Assembly (NCBI RefSeq): GCF_000411115.1
Contig: NZ_KE150257.1
Coordinates: 115,174 to 179,173, forward strand
Reading direction: 5' to 3'
DNA: 64,000 nt
Origin: Capnocytophaga granulosa ATCC 51502
Lineage (GTDB): Bacteria > Bacteroidota > Bacteroidia > Flavobacteriales > Flavobacteriaceae
Part shown: piece by piece, positions 46,069 to 54,835 of the stretch
Layout of the letters: every line of letters begins with the position of its first letter
Numbering within the stretch: the first letter of the stretch is position 1
The notes under the pieces: generated by a model
Databases searched by the model: none
Told to the model about the DNA's origin: nothing
Seen by the model: the letters and a program-made list of their open reading frames with translations, nothing else
Program-made: the position numbers and the translations under genes

Positions 46069-46152
46069 CTACGACATGCGTTGGCCATTCGTTATATATG
46101 TGTGTGTAAATGTGTCATGGGTGTGCTGTAGGGGCGAATGGCAATTCGCCCT
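46065..46152. repeat. Left copy of a ~90-bp repeat around the transposase gene
   Basis: From GCCCCTACGACATG through AAATGTGTCATGGGTGTGC to TGTAGGGGCGAATGG. The same sequence with a small insertion is at 46984-47078 on the other side of the transposase gene, in the same direction. Confidence 0.82.
46132..46151. repeat. REP hairpin, loop GGCA
   Basis: GGGCGAAT-GGCA-ATTCGCCC, the inverted partner of the copy at 46049; together they form a BIME-like pair. Confidence 0.88.
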
Positions 46153-46270
46153 ATTTCGATTCGCTCTTATTTCGATTTGTCTTTATTTCAATTCGCTCTT
46201 ATTTCAATTTATCCTCATTTTGATTTGTCCTATTTCAATTTATCTTTATGGTAATTTGCCCTTTTTAACA
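46150..46270. repeat. Degenerate ~16-bp tandem repeats
   Basis: Seven or so units like TTATTTCAATTCGCTC in a row, directly after the REP copy. Short traces of the same unit follow the other REP copy near 47078. Confidence 0.65.
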
Positions 46271-46292
46271 TTCGCTCGTGAAATATGTATTA

Positions 46293-46856
46293 TCAATTAT
46301 TGAACATGTCTTCATCCCAGCGTAGTGGATTGGTGTTTATATAATTGGCAATACGCTCATGATCTTCATAATTTCTTATAATGTGTTCGTGATAATTTCG
46401 CTGCCATATCTGTGGTAAATGGTTGATAATCCATTCTTCTATCGGCGAACTGTCATTCTCCTCTACAGTGGATATGAGAGCCTTTATCCTTTTTATGGTA
46501 GCAATCTTAAATCCTCTTACGATAGCGCCTATTGATTTCTTTGGAGAAACAAAATCGCCTACCTGCTCTTCGTTATTCTTATTGTAGGTAATTTCTATGA
46601 TACCATGTAAATGATTAGGCATTATGACATAATCATGAAGGGCAATATTATCACGAATATTGGGGGTGTTCTCCCATTCATTAGCTACTATATGACCTAT
46701 GACATTCAGTATCATATTACCATCAGAAATAGTTCCAAATATACATTCTTTATCTTTTACGCATATAGTTAAAAAGTACATGCCTTTCTGTGAATAATCA
46801 TATCCTTGTAGGCGAATCGATCTACGATGGTATTTGTTTATTTCATAGTTATTCAT
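46293..46856 (-). CDS. REP-associated tyrosine transposase (RAYT, Y1/HUH family)
   Basis: 187 residues. The HUH motif is in PNHLHGII, the Y1_Tnp fold starts at YDYSQKGMYFLTICVKD and the likely catalytic Tyr is in RNYHEHIIRN; the end LRWDED is also usual in the family. RAYTs process and spread REP hairpins. It is framed by REP copies on both sides. The frame looks intact with a normal length. Confidence 0.93.
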   Translation of the reverse strand: MNNYEINKYHRRSIRLQGYDYSQKGMYFLTICVKDKECIFGTISDGNMILNVIGHIVANEWENTPNIRDNIALHDYVIMPNHLHGIIEITYNKNNEEQVGDFVSPKKSIGAIVRGFKIATIKRIKALISTVEENDSSPIEEWIINHLPQIWQRNYHEHIIRNYEDHERIANYINTNPLRWDEDMFNN

Positions 46857-46900
46857 TTCTATAGTTGTTGATTATTATGGTTTAAATGAATTGCTCCTTT

Positions 46901-46960
46901 GAGAGGGCGAAATGCTCCCTTGTGTGGGCGAAATGTCTCTTGTGTGGGCGAAATGCCTCA
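46901..46960. repeat. Three ~20-bp half-REP units
   Basis: GAGGGCGAAATGCTCCCTTGT-like unit three times; contains the left REP arm but not its partner. Confidence 0.75.
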
Positions 46961-46983
46961 CATGCTCTACTAGCGCAGACTTT

Positions 46984-47078
46984 GCCCCTACGACATGTGT
47001 TGGCCAAATATTCATGCGTATATATGTGTGAGCAAATGTGTCATGGGTGTGCTGTAGGGGCGAATGGCAATTCGCCCT
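46984..47078. repeat. Right copy of the ~90-bp repeat
   Basis: Starts GCCCCTACGACATG and ends at the REP hairpin 47058-47077; direct repeat of 46065-46152. The first REP stem of this copy is cut to its 3' half. Confidence 0.82.
47058..47077. repeat. REP hairpin, loop GGCA
   Basis: GGGCGAAT-GGCA-ATTCGCCC, same direction as the copy at 46132. Confidence 0.88.
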
Positions 47079-47124
47079 TATTTCAATTCTCCCTTCAAAT
47101 ACGAAAACGCAAAAATACAAAAAA

Positions 47125-47185
47125 TAATGATTAATGCCTATAATGATTAATGATTAATTCCCTAACTCATTAATCATTAATTATT
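47125..47185. repeat. TAATGATTAATGA-type inverted repeat before the copper genes
   Basis: TAATGATTAATG units are followed by CATTAATCATTAAT units; they can form a long hairpin. Probably related to the stop-rich family. Nothing else is seen between the REP copy and the copper chaperone gene. Confidence 0.6.
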
Positions 47186-47261
47186 ATTCTATGTCATTCT
47201 GTCAGTATTTCCCCTTTAGCACAGTATTTGAGGGGAAGAATGCGTATAAATAAATAATTTC

Positions 47262-47465
47262 ATGAAAACATACACTATCAAAGGAATGGGCTGCACTGGG
47301 TGTGCAACCACCGTAGAAGAAAGATTGTCTAAAGTAGCAGGTGTTACTACCGTTAAAGTAGATTTTAACGCGCAAAAAGCCTTTGTGGAATCCAAAGAAG
47401 AAGTGTCTTTGCCAGCACTCCAAAAAGCCTTAGAAGGTACTGATTACACTATTAAAAAAGACTGA
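47262..47465 (+). CDS. Heavy-metal-associated domain protein (CopZ-like copper chaperone)
   Basis: A single HMA domain of 67 residues with [11 protein letters not shown] (CxxC metal site at about 10-13). It lies one base before the copper ATPase gene and should hand Cu(I) to it. Confidence 0.88.
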   Translation: MKTYTIKGMGCTGCATTVEERLSKVAGVTTVKVDFNAQKAFVESKEEVSLPALQKALEGTDYTIKKD

Positions 47466-47466
47466 C

Positions 47467-49845
47467 ATGATGACACACACCTATTATGTAAAGGGCATGA
47501 GTTGTAGCGGCTGCGAGATGACCGTCAAAAAGAGTCTGGAGGCTATAGAGGGTGTCAGCAAGGTCGTGGCCAATGCTAAGGAGAAAACCGCTGTAGTGGA
47601 GATGAGCCAGCATGTGCCTTTTGAAACGCTTAAAACCGCCTTGGAGGGTACTCATTACACCTTGGTAACCTCCTTGGAGGAGGCTACATCTGCGCCTAAG
47701 CCTCAAGCCTCTACCCACAAGGGGACAGGGGTGTATTACTGCCCGATGCGCTGTGAGGGGAACAAGACCTACGACCATCCAGGCCATTGTCCTGTTTGTG
47801 GAATGGACTTAGTGGAACAGGTCTCCACTGAGAGCCTCAAAGGAGGCGGGCAAGAACAGCAGAAGCGCCAGGAGCTACGCCGTCAGTTTTGGGGAGCAGT
47901 GGCTTTTACCTTGCCTATTTTTATCATTGCTATGGGGGGTATGTGGCATGACAACCCTATGTATAGGCTGATGCCCGTTACTTATTGGAACTGGGTACAG
48001 TTTGCCCTATCACTACCTGTGGTTTTCTACTATGGATGGACGTACTTTGTTCGCGCATGGGTGAGTATCAAAACGCTGCGGTTCAACATGTTTACCCTTA
48101 TTGGTATTGGTGCAGCAGCAGCTTGGGGCTTTAGCGTAGTAGCGCTCTGCCTGCCTGATAGCCTGCCTGAGCAGTTCAAGGAACATGGTTCGGTGCCCCT
48201 CTATTTTGAAGCTACCACGGTGATCCTTACCTTGGTTATCTTAGGCCAACTCTTGGAGGCCAATGCTCACGGACGTACCCAAGAGGCGGTGCGTATGCTG
48301 CTCCAATTAGCACCGAACACCGCTATAAAGCTCATAGGTGAAGAGGAAAAGGAAGTGCCTATAGAGCAGGTTGTCAAGGGCGACCTACTCAGGGTAAGAC
48401 CAGGGGCTAAAATCCCTGTAGATGGTCGTATCACCACAGGGGTCGCTACGATAGACGAGAGTATGATTACAGGAGAACCGCTGCCAGTGGAAAAGCAAAC
48501 GGGCGACACCGTATCGGCAGGAACTATCAATGGCGCGCAGGCCTTTGTCATGCAAGCCGAGAAAGTGGGTAGCGATACGCTGCTTTCCCAGATTGTTGCC
48601 ATGGTACAGCAGGCTACCACTAGCCGAGCTCCTATCCAAAAGTTGGCCGACCGTATTGCCGCTTACTTTGTTCCTATTGTGGTAGCCGTATCTGTCTTGA
48701 CTTTTATCATCTGGGCAGTTTTTGCTAAAGAACACGCCTACGAATATGCTTTGGTCAATGCCATTGCAGTGCTTATCATCGCTTGTCCTTGTGCCTTGGG
48801 CTTAGCTACCCCTGTATCAGTCATGGTAGGGGTTACCAAAGGGGCACGGCAGGGAATCCTCATCAAGAATGCGGAGGCCTTAGAGCGTATGAAGCAAGTG
48901 GATACCTTGATTGTAGATAAGACAGGTACTCTTACCGAAGGTAAACCCAGTGTAAGGGCGCTTATCCCCTGGGCAGGGTATAACGAGCAAACCCTATGGC
49001 CAATTCTCTATGGAGTGAATAAATCCAGCGAACACCCTTTGGCCAAGGCAACTAATACTTATGCAGCCGAACATGGAATAATTCCCCTTGCTATGACCGA
49101 TTTCAAGGCCTTAGCAGGGCGTGGGGTAGAGGCAACCTATCAGGGCAAACATTATTATTTTGGCAATGACCGACTCATGCAGGAGATCGGAGCTACTCTT
49201 ACCGAGGGGCAGCTCAGCCAAGTAACAGAAGCACAGCGTCAAGGGCAAACACTTTCTTTTCTGGCTATAGAAAAAGAAGTGATTGCCGCCGTAGCTATAG
49301 CCGATAAGGTCAAAGATACTGCCGCTCAAGCTGTCAAGGCCTTACAAGAGCAGGGAATCACCGTGGTTATGCTCACAGGTGATAATCCTATTACCGCTCA
49401 GGCAGTAGCCCAGCAACTGGGTCTTACCCACTACAAGGCGGGCATGCTTCCCGAAGATAAGCAAAAGGAAGTACAGCACCTGCAGCAACAAGGAAAGATT
49501 GTGGCCATGGCAGGAGATGGTATCAATGATGCGCCCGCCTTAGCGCAAGCTCATGTGGGAATAGCCATGGGTACAGGTACAGATATAGCCATAGAGAGTG
49601 CACAGATTACCTTGGTCAAAGGAGACTTAGGCGGAATCGTCAAGATGCGTACCCTCAGTGAGGCGGTCGTGAAGAATATACGGGAGAATTTGTTTTTTGC
49701 CTTGGTGTACAACACGGTAGGCATTCCCATCGCCGCAGGGGTATTGTATCCCTTCTTTGGTATACTGCTCTCACCCATGCTCGGTGCTTTAGCTATGAGC
49801 TTTAGCTCTGTAAGTGTGATAACAAATGCGCTTAGGCTTAAGTAA
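47467..49845 (+). CDS. copA: Copper-exporting P1B-type ATPase
   Basis: 792 residues, in the inner membrane. In order: an HMA domain ([11 protein letters not shown]), a heavy-metal-binding YHS-like domain ([10 protein letters not shown]...HCPVCGMDL, about 90-118), membrane helices, TGEP (about 335), the CPC metal site in helix 6 (ACPCALG, about 439), DKTGTLT phosphorylation site (about 484), SEHPLA, and GDGINDAP (about 681). Two adjacent ATGs at the start. Cotranscribed with the chaperone gene. Confidence 0.96.
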   Translation: MMTHTYYVKGMSCSGCEMTVKKSLEAIEGVSKVVANAKEKTAVVEMSQHVPFETLKTALEGTHYTLVTSLEEATSAPKPQASTHKGTGVYYCPMRCEGNKTYDHPGHCPVCGMDLVEQVSTESLKGGGQEQQKRQELRRQFWGAVAFTLPIFIIAMGGMWHDNPMYRLMPVTYWNWVQFALSLPVVFYYGWTYFVRAWVSIKTLRFNMFTLIGIGAAAAWGFSVVALCLPDSLPEQFKEHGSVPLYFEATTVILTLVILGQLLEANAHGRTQEAVRMLLQLAPNTAIKLIGEEEKEVPIEQVVKGDLLRVRPGAKIPVDGRITTGVATIDESMITGEPLPVEKQTGDTVSAGTINGAQAFVMQAEKVGSDTLLSQIVAMVQQATTSRAPIQKLADRIAAYFVPIVVAVSVLTFIIWAVFAKEHAYEYALVNAIAVLIIACPCALGLATPVSVMVGVTKGARQGILIKNAEALERMKQVDTLIVDKTGTLTEGKPSVRALIPWAGYNEQTLWPILYGVNKSSEHPLAKATNTYAAEHGIIPLAMTDFKALAGRGVEATYQGKHYYFGNDRLMQEIGATLTEGQLSQVTEAQRQGQTLSFLAIEKEVIAAVAIADKVKDTAAQAVKALQEQGITVVMLTGDNPITAQAVAQQLGLTHYKAGMLPEDKQKEVQHLQQQGKIVAMAGDGINDAPALAQAHVGIAMGTGTDIAIESAQITLVKGDLGGIVKMRTLSEAVVKNIRENLFFALVYNTVGIPIAAGVLYPFFGILLSPMLGALAMSFSSVSVITNALRLK

Positions 49846-49850
49846 AAAAT

Positions 49851-49905
49851 AATGACTAATGACAAGTGACTAATAGAATGGATTAGTCACTTGTCATTAG
49901 TCATT
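49851..49905. repeat. Stop-rich family: perfect 24-bp inverted repeat after copA
   Basis: The 24 bases at 49851-49874 (AATGACTAATGACAAGTGAC...) are exactly complementary to 49882-49905, with loop AGAATGG. More GTCATTA units follow to 49925. Starts six bases after the copA stop. Confidence 0.92.
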
Positions 49906-50019
49906 AACTTGTCATTAGTCATTAAATAAAAAAAGCCTTCCATAGGAAAGCCTTTCATTGGTTTAAATAAACCTGTGTAAAACCAAATATTACACAAAAC
50001 AACACAACTAAATTTTTAG

Positions 50020-50093
50020 CGGTCTGGACGGGACTCGAACCCGCGACCCCATGCGTGACAGGCATGTATTCTAACCAGCTGAACTACCAGACC
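50020..50093 (-). tRNA. tRNA-Asp (GTC)
   Basis: Read on the minus strand: acceptor GGTCTGG/CCAGACC with discriminator G, anticodon GTC in CTGTCAC, T-stem CGGGT/ACTCG-type with GTTCGAG. No CCA encoded. Besides this and the ACP promoter, the gap 49906-50348 shows only fragments of 7-bp repeats (near 50205). Confidence 0.95.
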
Positions 50094-50112
50094 ATTGTTT
50101 TGTTTTGCGGTG

Positions 50113-50142
50113 CAAAGGTACAACATTTTTTCAAACTAACAA
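50113..50142 (-). promoter_or_regulatory. Promoter of tRNA-Asp
   Basis: On the minus strand TTG (50140-50142) and TACCTTTG (50113-50120) with a 19-base spacer, 20 bases upstream of the tRNA. Confidence 0.7.
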
Positions 50143-50321
50143 TACTTTTTTCAAAAAAAATTCAATTATTTTTTATTTTCATTGATTGTCAATATGTTAC
50201 AGTGATGAGCAGTCAGTAATCAGTGGTCAGCAGGAGGATTAAATGACAAATTGCCCCCATAGAATCAGTGGTTAGCTATTAGCAACTTGAAACTCAAAAC
50301 TCAAAATTCAATTTTTTTTCC

Positions 50322-50329
50322 TATTTTTG
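50322..50329 (+). promoter_or_regulatory. -7 element of the ACP promoter
   Basis: TATTTTTG, 20 bases before the ATG at 50349; no clear upstream element. Confidence 0.5.
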
Positions 50330-50348
50330 CACCCAAGAACTAGTACTT

Positions 50349-50597
50349 ATGAAAAGAGATGAAATTATAGCTACCATCAACGATATCTTGGTAGAAGAGT
50401 TTGAAGTAGATCGCTCGGTTATTGCTCCAGAGGCCAATTTCCGCGAGTCCTTAGGCTTGGATAGCCTTGACTATGTGGATTTGGTAGTGGTCATTCAGGA
50501 GACCTTCGGGGTAAAACTCGTGGAGGCGGATTTCAAACCCATTGTCAGCTTCAATGATTTTTATACTACTTTAGAGGAGAAAATGAATGGAAGATAA
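50349..50597 (+). CDS. Acyl carrier protein (specialised)
   Basis: 82 residues with the phosphopantetheine site DSLD (LGLDSLDYVDL, Ser about 38). It is separate from the main acpP at 53256 and overlaps the next gene, an LpxL/HtrB-type acyltransferase, by 11 bases. Such pairs occur in aryl-polyene or flexirubin-type pigment clusters of Bacteroidota, but no other such gene is seen here. Confidence 0.87.
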   Translation: MKRDEIIATINDILVEEFEVDRSVIAPEANFRESLGLDSLDYVDLVVVIQETFGVKLVEADFKPIVSFNDFYTTLEEKMNGR

Positions 50598-51498
50598 AAA
50601 GGCCAAGACCCAATGGCAGGGTAAGTCCAAGGGAAGTGTATGGGGGTACAAGGTATTTGTGCTGCTCATCAAGCACTTAGGTGTCCGCTGGGCTTATGGG
50701 TTGCTTGTCTTTGTGGCTTTTTATTACTTCCTCTTCGAAAGGCGTTCCAACCGTGTGTTGCGTTACTATTTCCGCCAACGCTTGGGGTATTCGTGGGCAA
50801 AGACTTGGGTAAGCCTCTACCGCAATTACTTTGTCTTCGGACAGACGATAATAGACAAGGTAGCCGTCTCAGCTCAGCTACGTGATCAATTCACTTATGA
50901 TTTTGATGGGGTAGAACACCTACAAGAATTGCTTAAGGCACATAAGGGCGGGGTACTTATTTCCGCTCATATTGGTAACTTTGAGATGGCCGAACCATTC
51001 TTCAGGGAGATAGATGAGGATTGCCAGATACACACTGTTACGGTAGATCTGGAGCGTACCGCCATTAGGGACTATTTGCAGGAGATTTCTTCGGCTCCCC
51101 CGCCTAAGTACATTTATATCAAGGACGACCTCTCTCATATCTTTGAGATCAATGAAGCCTTGCAACACCATGGGATTATCTGCCTTACAGGCGATCGCTA
51201 TTTTGAGGGCAATAAGTATCTCACCGCTCCGCTCTTGGGGCAAATGGCGCGCTTTCCTGCGGGTCCTTTTCATATTGCCTCCCGCTTGGGCGTGCCCGTC
51301 ATCTTCGTCTATGTAATGAAGGAGCGCAACCTACACTATCACCTCTACGCTCGTGTCGCACAGACCGCTCACCGAGATGCTCAAGGCCTGCTAAGCGCCT
51401 TTACACAAAGCATGGAGCAGATGCTACAGCGATACCCCTTGCAGTGGTTTAACTACTTTGATTTTTGGGAAGAGTTAGAAACGAAAAATAAAAAATGA
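50587..51498 (+). CDS. LpxL/HtrB-family acyltransferase
   Basis: 303 residues, one N-terminal membrane helix (about 30-50), then the acyltransferase domain with HIGNFEMAE (HxxxxE-type catalytic site, about 126-131) and GDRYFEGNKY. The family adds acyl chains to lipid A and related lipids using acyl-ACP; its coupled ACP gene fits this. The acceptor is unknown. Confidence 0.83.
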   Translation: MEDKKAKTQWQGKSKGSVWGYKVFVLLIKHLGVRWAYGLLVFVAFYYFLFERRSNRVLRYYFRQRLGYSWAKTWVSLYRNYFVFGQTIIDKVAVSAQLRDQFTYDFDGVEHLQELLKAHKGGVLISAHIGNFEMAEPFFREIDEDCQIHTVTVDLERTAIRDYLQEISSAPPPKYIYIKDDLSHIFEINEALQHHGIICLTGDRYFEGNKYLTAPLLGQMARFPAGPFHIASRLGVPVIFVYVMKERNLHYHLYARVAQTAHRDAQGLLSAFTQSMEQMLQRYPLQWFNYFDFWEELETKNKK

Positions 51499-51637
51499 AA
51501 AGCTTGTAGCGCGCCACATGAAAGGGACGAGCTACAAGCTCTAATAATAGTTAGGCACGAGCTAAAGTTGCTGAATACTTGGAAGCAAGTATGTGACTCG
51601 CGCCAGCCTATGGGCTTTACCTTTTACCATTTACTTT

Positions 51638-51853
51638 TTACTTTTTACTTTTACTAAGGTAGTATATTTGTACAAAGCAGATAAGGGCATTAGGAATAAT
51701 AACAGGCCATAGTTTAGGTTCGTACAGAAGGCCATAGATAACAAAGCATAAACAACCTATCAAGTTGATTAGGCGAATATGCTGTACCTTCTTCATAATA
51801 AAGCTCAGTACAATACATACCGAGGCAAAATAACCGATATATTCTATATACAT
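51638..51853 (-). CDS. Small three-helix membrane protein (YgjV-like)
   Basis: 71 residues with three hydrophobic segments and NLIGCLCFVIYGL, similar in pattern to YgjV-type inner-membrane proteins and to half-transporters; no PQ motif. Function unknown. Confidence 0.6.
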   Translation of the reverse strand: MYIEYIGYFASVCIVLSFIMKKVQHIRLINLIGCLCFVIYGLLYEPKLWPVIIPNALICFVQIYYLSKSKK

Positions 51854-51856
51854 TCG

Positions 51857-51925
51857 TTAGTTTTTAGTTGTTAGTCATTAGTCATTAGTCACTTGTCATT
51901 AGTCACTCGTCACTCGTCACTATTT
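51857..51925. repeat. Stop-rich 7-bp repeats at the end of the thioredoxin-like gene
   Basis: GTTAGTCATTAGTCATTAGTC-type units; on the minus strand they start with the stop TAG of the next gene (TAGTGACGAGTGAC). Confidence 0.75.
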
Positions 51926-52981
51926 AAGTTTTTTCACTTTTTTACCTTTTACTTTTTTTGGAACGGGGACATAGGCAGCCGCTTCGGGGTCAAGGCCACG
52001 ATGTACGCCCTTAGGGGTAATGTTTACCGCGAGGATTTTGCCATTTTCGTCAATGAGGAAGTTGGACGGTACATCTATGATGCCTAAGGATTGTAAAGTC
52101 TCGTCCTTGAACTTCTTAGGAGCAATAAGAGTAGTGAAGCGATAGCCTTCGCGATGGATATGATCAAGCCAAGTGTTGCGCTCATGATCTAGATAAACCG
52201 CATAGATGGTAAAGCCATGCGAGCTGTGGTATTTCTTGTAAAGCTCGGCAAACTGGCGGGTAACCTCCACACAAGCAATACAATCCGAGGCAGTAAAGAG
52301 CACCAAGGTGAGTTTCTTCTTAGCCGCCGAGAGCTTCTCACGCCCTTTTTCGGTATCAAACTCCATATCAGGCAGTTGGCTACCTATTTGAGTTCGGCTC
52401 ATGGCACTAAGCATCTGTTCTATTTTTTGGATATCTTCCTTGTCCTGCGTACGTTTGTCCAAAAGGTCATAGAGCCTTTGAGCATAGCGGTAGGGGAGTA
52501 TGCGGTCGGTCATCAGGTCGGACAAGAGGATACCAGCAAACTGGCTCTTAGGTTCGCGCTTGATGAGCTTCTCCAAGCGAGGAGTTAGCAGATCAGCCAG
52601 GTTGGAGAGCGAAGCATTCTTATGCCTGAAGATCAGAATATCCTTGACCTCATTGAGCGAGGGGCTACCGTTAAGCCCTTTAAGATACACCTGATGGCGG
52701 TTTTCTATGGCAATATCAGTAGAGAGATCGCCCGCTTCCAAGACAAAAAAGCCTGTATTCTTGAACTTAGGACTCACCGAAAGAGAGGCTTTGGTAGGAT
52801 AGGGCACTTGTCCTGAGAAATAAAACTCCTTGTTGGAGACCTCGGTACTATCCACCTTGTCGCCATACCACAAGTATATCTTACCCTCATAGGGGCTACT
52901 TACCCGACCAGTGAGTGTAAAGTTTTGGGAAAAACCTACGGCTGCCTGTAGCAAGCATAGATATGAAAAAATAGTTCTCAT
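51920..52981 (-). CDS. TlpA/AhpC-like thiol-disulfide oxidoreductase with DUF4369 domain
   Basis: 353 residues, exported (signal peptide MRTIFSYLCLLQAAVGFSQ). An N-terminal DUF4369-like beta domain (FTLTGRVSSPYEGKIYLWY) is followed by a thioredoxin domain with the CIAC redox pair (LVLFTASDCIACVEV, about residue 234). Such proteins act in the periplasm, often on cell-envelope protein folding. The C terminus is lysine-rich. Confidence 0.85.
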   Translation of the reverse strand: MRTIFSYLCLLQAAVGFSQNFTLTGRVSSPYEGKIYLWYGDKVDSTEVSNKEFYFSGQVPYPTKASLSVSPKFKNTGFFVLEAGDLSTDIAIENRHQVYLKGLNGSPSLNEVKDILIFRHKNASLSNLADLLTPRLEKLIKREPKSQFAGILLSDLMTDRILPYRYAQRLYDLLDKRTQDKEDIQKIEQMLSAMSRTQIGSQLPDMEFDTEKGREKLSAAKKKLTLVLFTASDCIACVEVTRQFAELYKKYHSSHGFTIYAVYLDHERNTWLDHIHREGYRFTTLIAPKKFKDETLQSLGIIDVPSNFLIDENGKILAVNITPKGVHRGLDPEAAAYVPVPKKVKGKKVKKLK

Positions 52982-53219
52982 AAGGCATAAATATTGGGCA
53001 AAAATATAAATTTTTTTTCACTTTTCATACCATAAAGCGCAGAAAAAGCAGCCTTGCCGAGAATTTAAGAGAATTTCTTAAAGACGATTCTCCTCCTTGA
53101 CCCCTATTTTAACCCCTCAAAAAGATATTTTAAGAGAGTTAAAACATTGATATACAGCTAATTTGCGAAAAACCACGCTTTTTTTTTCAACATATGACTG
53201 CTAATCAAAAAAACTTTCT

Positions 53220-53227
53220 TACTTTTG
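53220..53227 (+). promoter_or_regulatory. -7 element of the acpP promoter
   Basis: TACTTTTG, about 28 bases before the acpP ATG. The gap 52982-53255 holds nothing else I can name. Confidence 0.55.
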
Positions 53228-53255
53228 CAACGAGTTAAATTAAAATTTTTAAGTT

Positions 53256-53492
53256 ATGTCAGACATTGCATCAAGAGTAAAAGCTATTATTGTGGATAAG
53301 CTCGGAGTAGATGAAACAGAAGTAGTACCAGAGGCTAGCTTCACCAATGATCTAGGAGCAGATTCCTTGGACACTGTAGAGTTGATCATGGAATTTGAAA
53401 AAGAATTTGACATTCAAATCCCTGATGATCAGGCTGAAAACATCTCAACAGTGGGACAAGCTATTAAGTACATAGAAGAAAACAAAAAATAG
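53256..53492 (+). CDS. acpP: Acyl carrier protein
   Basis: The carrier of fatty acid synthesis. 78 residues with [16 protein letters not shown] (Ser about 38 takes phosphopantetheine). It precedes fabF, the standard order. Confidence 0.97.
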   Translation: MSDIASRVKAIIVDKLGVDETEVVPEASFTNDLGADSLDTVELIMEFEKEFDIQIPDDQAENISTVGQAIKYIEENKK

Positions 53493-53515
53493 CATATACT
53501 CACTTGAAATGCTCT

Positions 53516-53536
53516 ACGGGGAGGAAAACTCCCCGT
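53516..53536 (+). terminator. Hairpin between acpP and fabF
   Basis: ACGGGGA and TCCCCGT flank a seven-base loop. No long T-run, so probably an attenuator or a processing/stability element that gives more acpP than fabF mRNA. Confidence 0.65.
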
Positions 53537-53584
53537 TTGGTATATTGTAGGTAATACCATTTTAATTTAAAACCTCTATTAATT

Positions 53585-54835
53585 ATGCAAACCAGACGTG
53601 TAGTTGTAACAGGATTAGGCGCCATCACTCCTATAGGAAACACCTTGGACGCCTATTGGGACGCACTCCTTCGTGGGGAGAGTGGAGCGAACCTCATTAC
53701 ACACTTTGACGCTTCCAAGTTCAAGACCCAATTCGCCTGTGAGGTAAAGGGCTTTGACCCCAACGAGTTTATAGACAAGAAAGAGGTACGCAAGATGGAC
53801 CGCTTTACCCAATTTGCCGTAGTGGCTTCCGATGAAGCAATTAAGGACGCTGGCCTTGATTTAGAACACGAGGACAAAGACCGCATCGGAGTTATATGGG
53901 GTGCTGGTATCGGGGGACTGATGACCTTCCAAGACGAGGTACTCGCCTTTGGTCGTGGCGATGGTACACCCCGCTTTAACCCTTTCTTTATCCCTAAGAT
54001 GATTGCCGACATTGCCCCTGGTATGATCTCCATTCGCTATGGCTTGCGCGGGCCTAACTTCACTACCGTATCGGCTTGTGCCTCTTCGGCCAATGCGCTG
54101 ATCGATGCGCTGAACTATATCCGCCTAGGCTATGCCGATGTAATGGTCACAGGAGGCTCCGAAGCGGCAGTCAACGAGGCTGGTATCGGAGGGTTCAATG
54201 CTTTGCATGCCCTTTCTACCCGTAACGATGACTACAAGCGTGCTTCTCGCCCTTACGATGTAACCCGCGATGGGTTCGTACTGGGAGAGGGGGCAGGGGC
54301 GCTCATCTTGGAAGAATACGAACACGCCAAGGCACGTGGTGCCAAAATATACTGTGAGCTAGCAGGAGGCGGTCTCTCTGCCGATGCCTATCACCTAACA
54401 GCTCCTCACCCAGAAGGACTAGGAGCAAAAGCAGTGATGAAGAACTGTTTGGCCGATGCTCATCTCGCCCCAGAGGACGTAGATGCCATCAACCTACATG
54501 GTACTTCCACTCCACTAGGCGATATAGCTGAGACGAAGGCCGTTAAGGAGGTCTTTGGCGAACATGCCTATAAGCTCAATCTTAACTCTACCAAGTCCAT
54601 GACTGGTCACCTACTCGGTGCCGCTGGAGCTATAGAGGCTATCGCTTCTGTACTGGCTATCACACACCAAGTAGTCCCCCCAACCATCAACTTTGAAAAC
54701 CCTGATGAGAACATTGACCAAAAACTTAACTTCACCTTTAACCAACCACAAAAACGCGAGGTAAAGGTTGCCATGAGTAATACCTTTGGTTTTGGAGGAC
54801 ATAATGCTTGTGTATTGTTCAAAAAATTGGATTAG
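53585..54835 (+). CDS. fabF: 3-oxoacyl-ACP synthase II
   Basis: Chain elongation in fatty acid synthesis. 416 residues with the Cys-His-His triad: Cys in SACASSANAL (about 165), His in NLHGTSTPLGD (about 305) and His in TGHLLGAAG (about 343). The rnc ATG follows the stop directly. Confidence 0.97.
   Translation: MQTRRVVVTGLGAITPIGNTLDAYWDALLRGESGANLITHFDASKFKTQFACEVKGFDPNEFIDKKEVRKMDRFTQFAVVASDEAIKDAGLDLEHEDKDRIGVIWGAGIGGLMTFQDEVLAFGRGDGTPRFNPFFIPKMIADIAPGMISIRYGLRGPNFTTVSACASSANALIDALNYIRLGYADVMVTGGSEAAVNEAGIGGFNALHALSTRNDDYKRASRPYDVTRDGFVLGEGAGALILEEYEHAKARGAKIYCELAGGGLSADAYHLTAPHPEGLGAKAVMKNCLADAHLAPEDVDAINLHGTSTPLGDIAETKAVKEVFGEHAYKLNLNSTKSMTGHLLGAAGAIEAIASVLAITHQVVPPTINFENPDENIDQKLNFTFNQPQKREVKVAMSNTFGFGGHNACVLFKKLD

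Noticed and set aside
49926..49965. Terminator hairpin AAAGCCTTCC / GGAAAGCC
   Set aside because: Pairing breaks after four to five base pairs; too weak to call.
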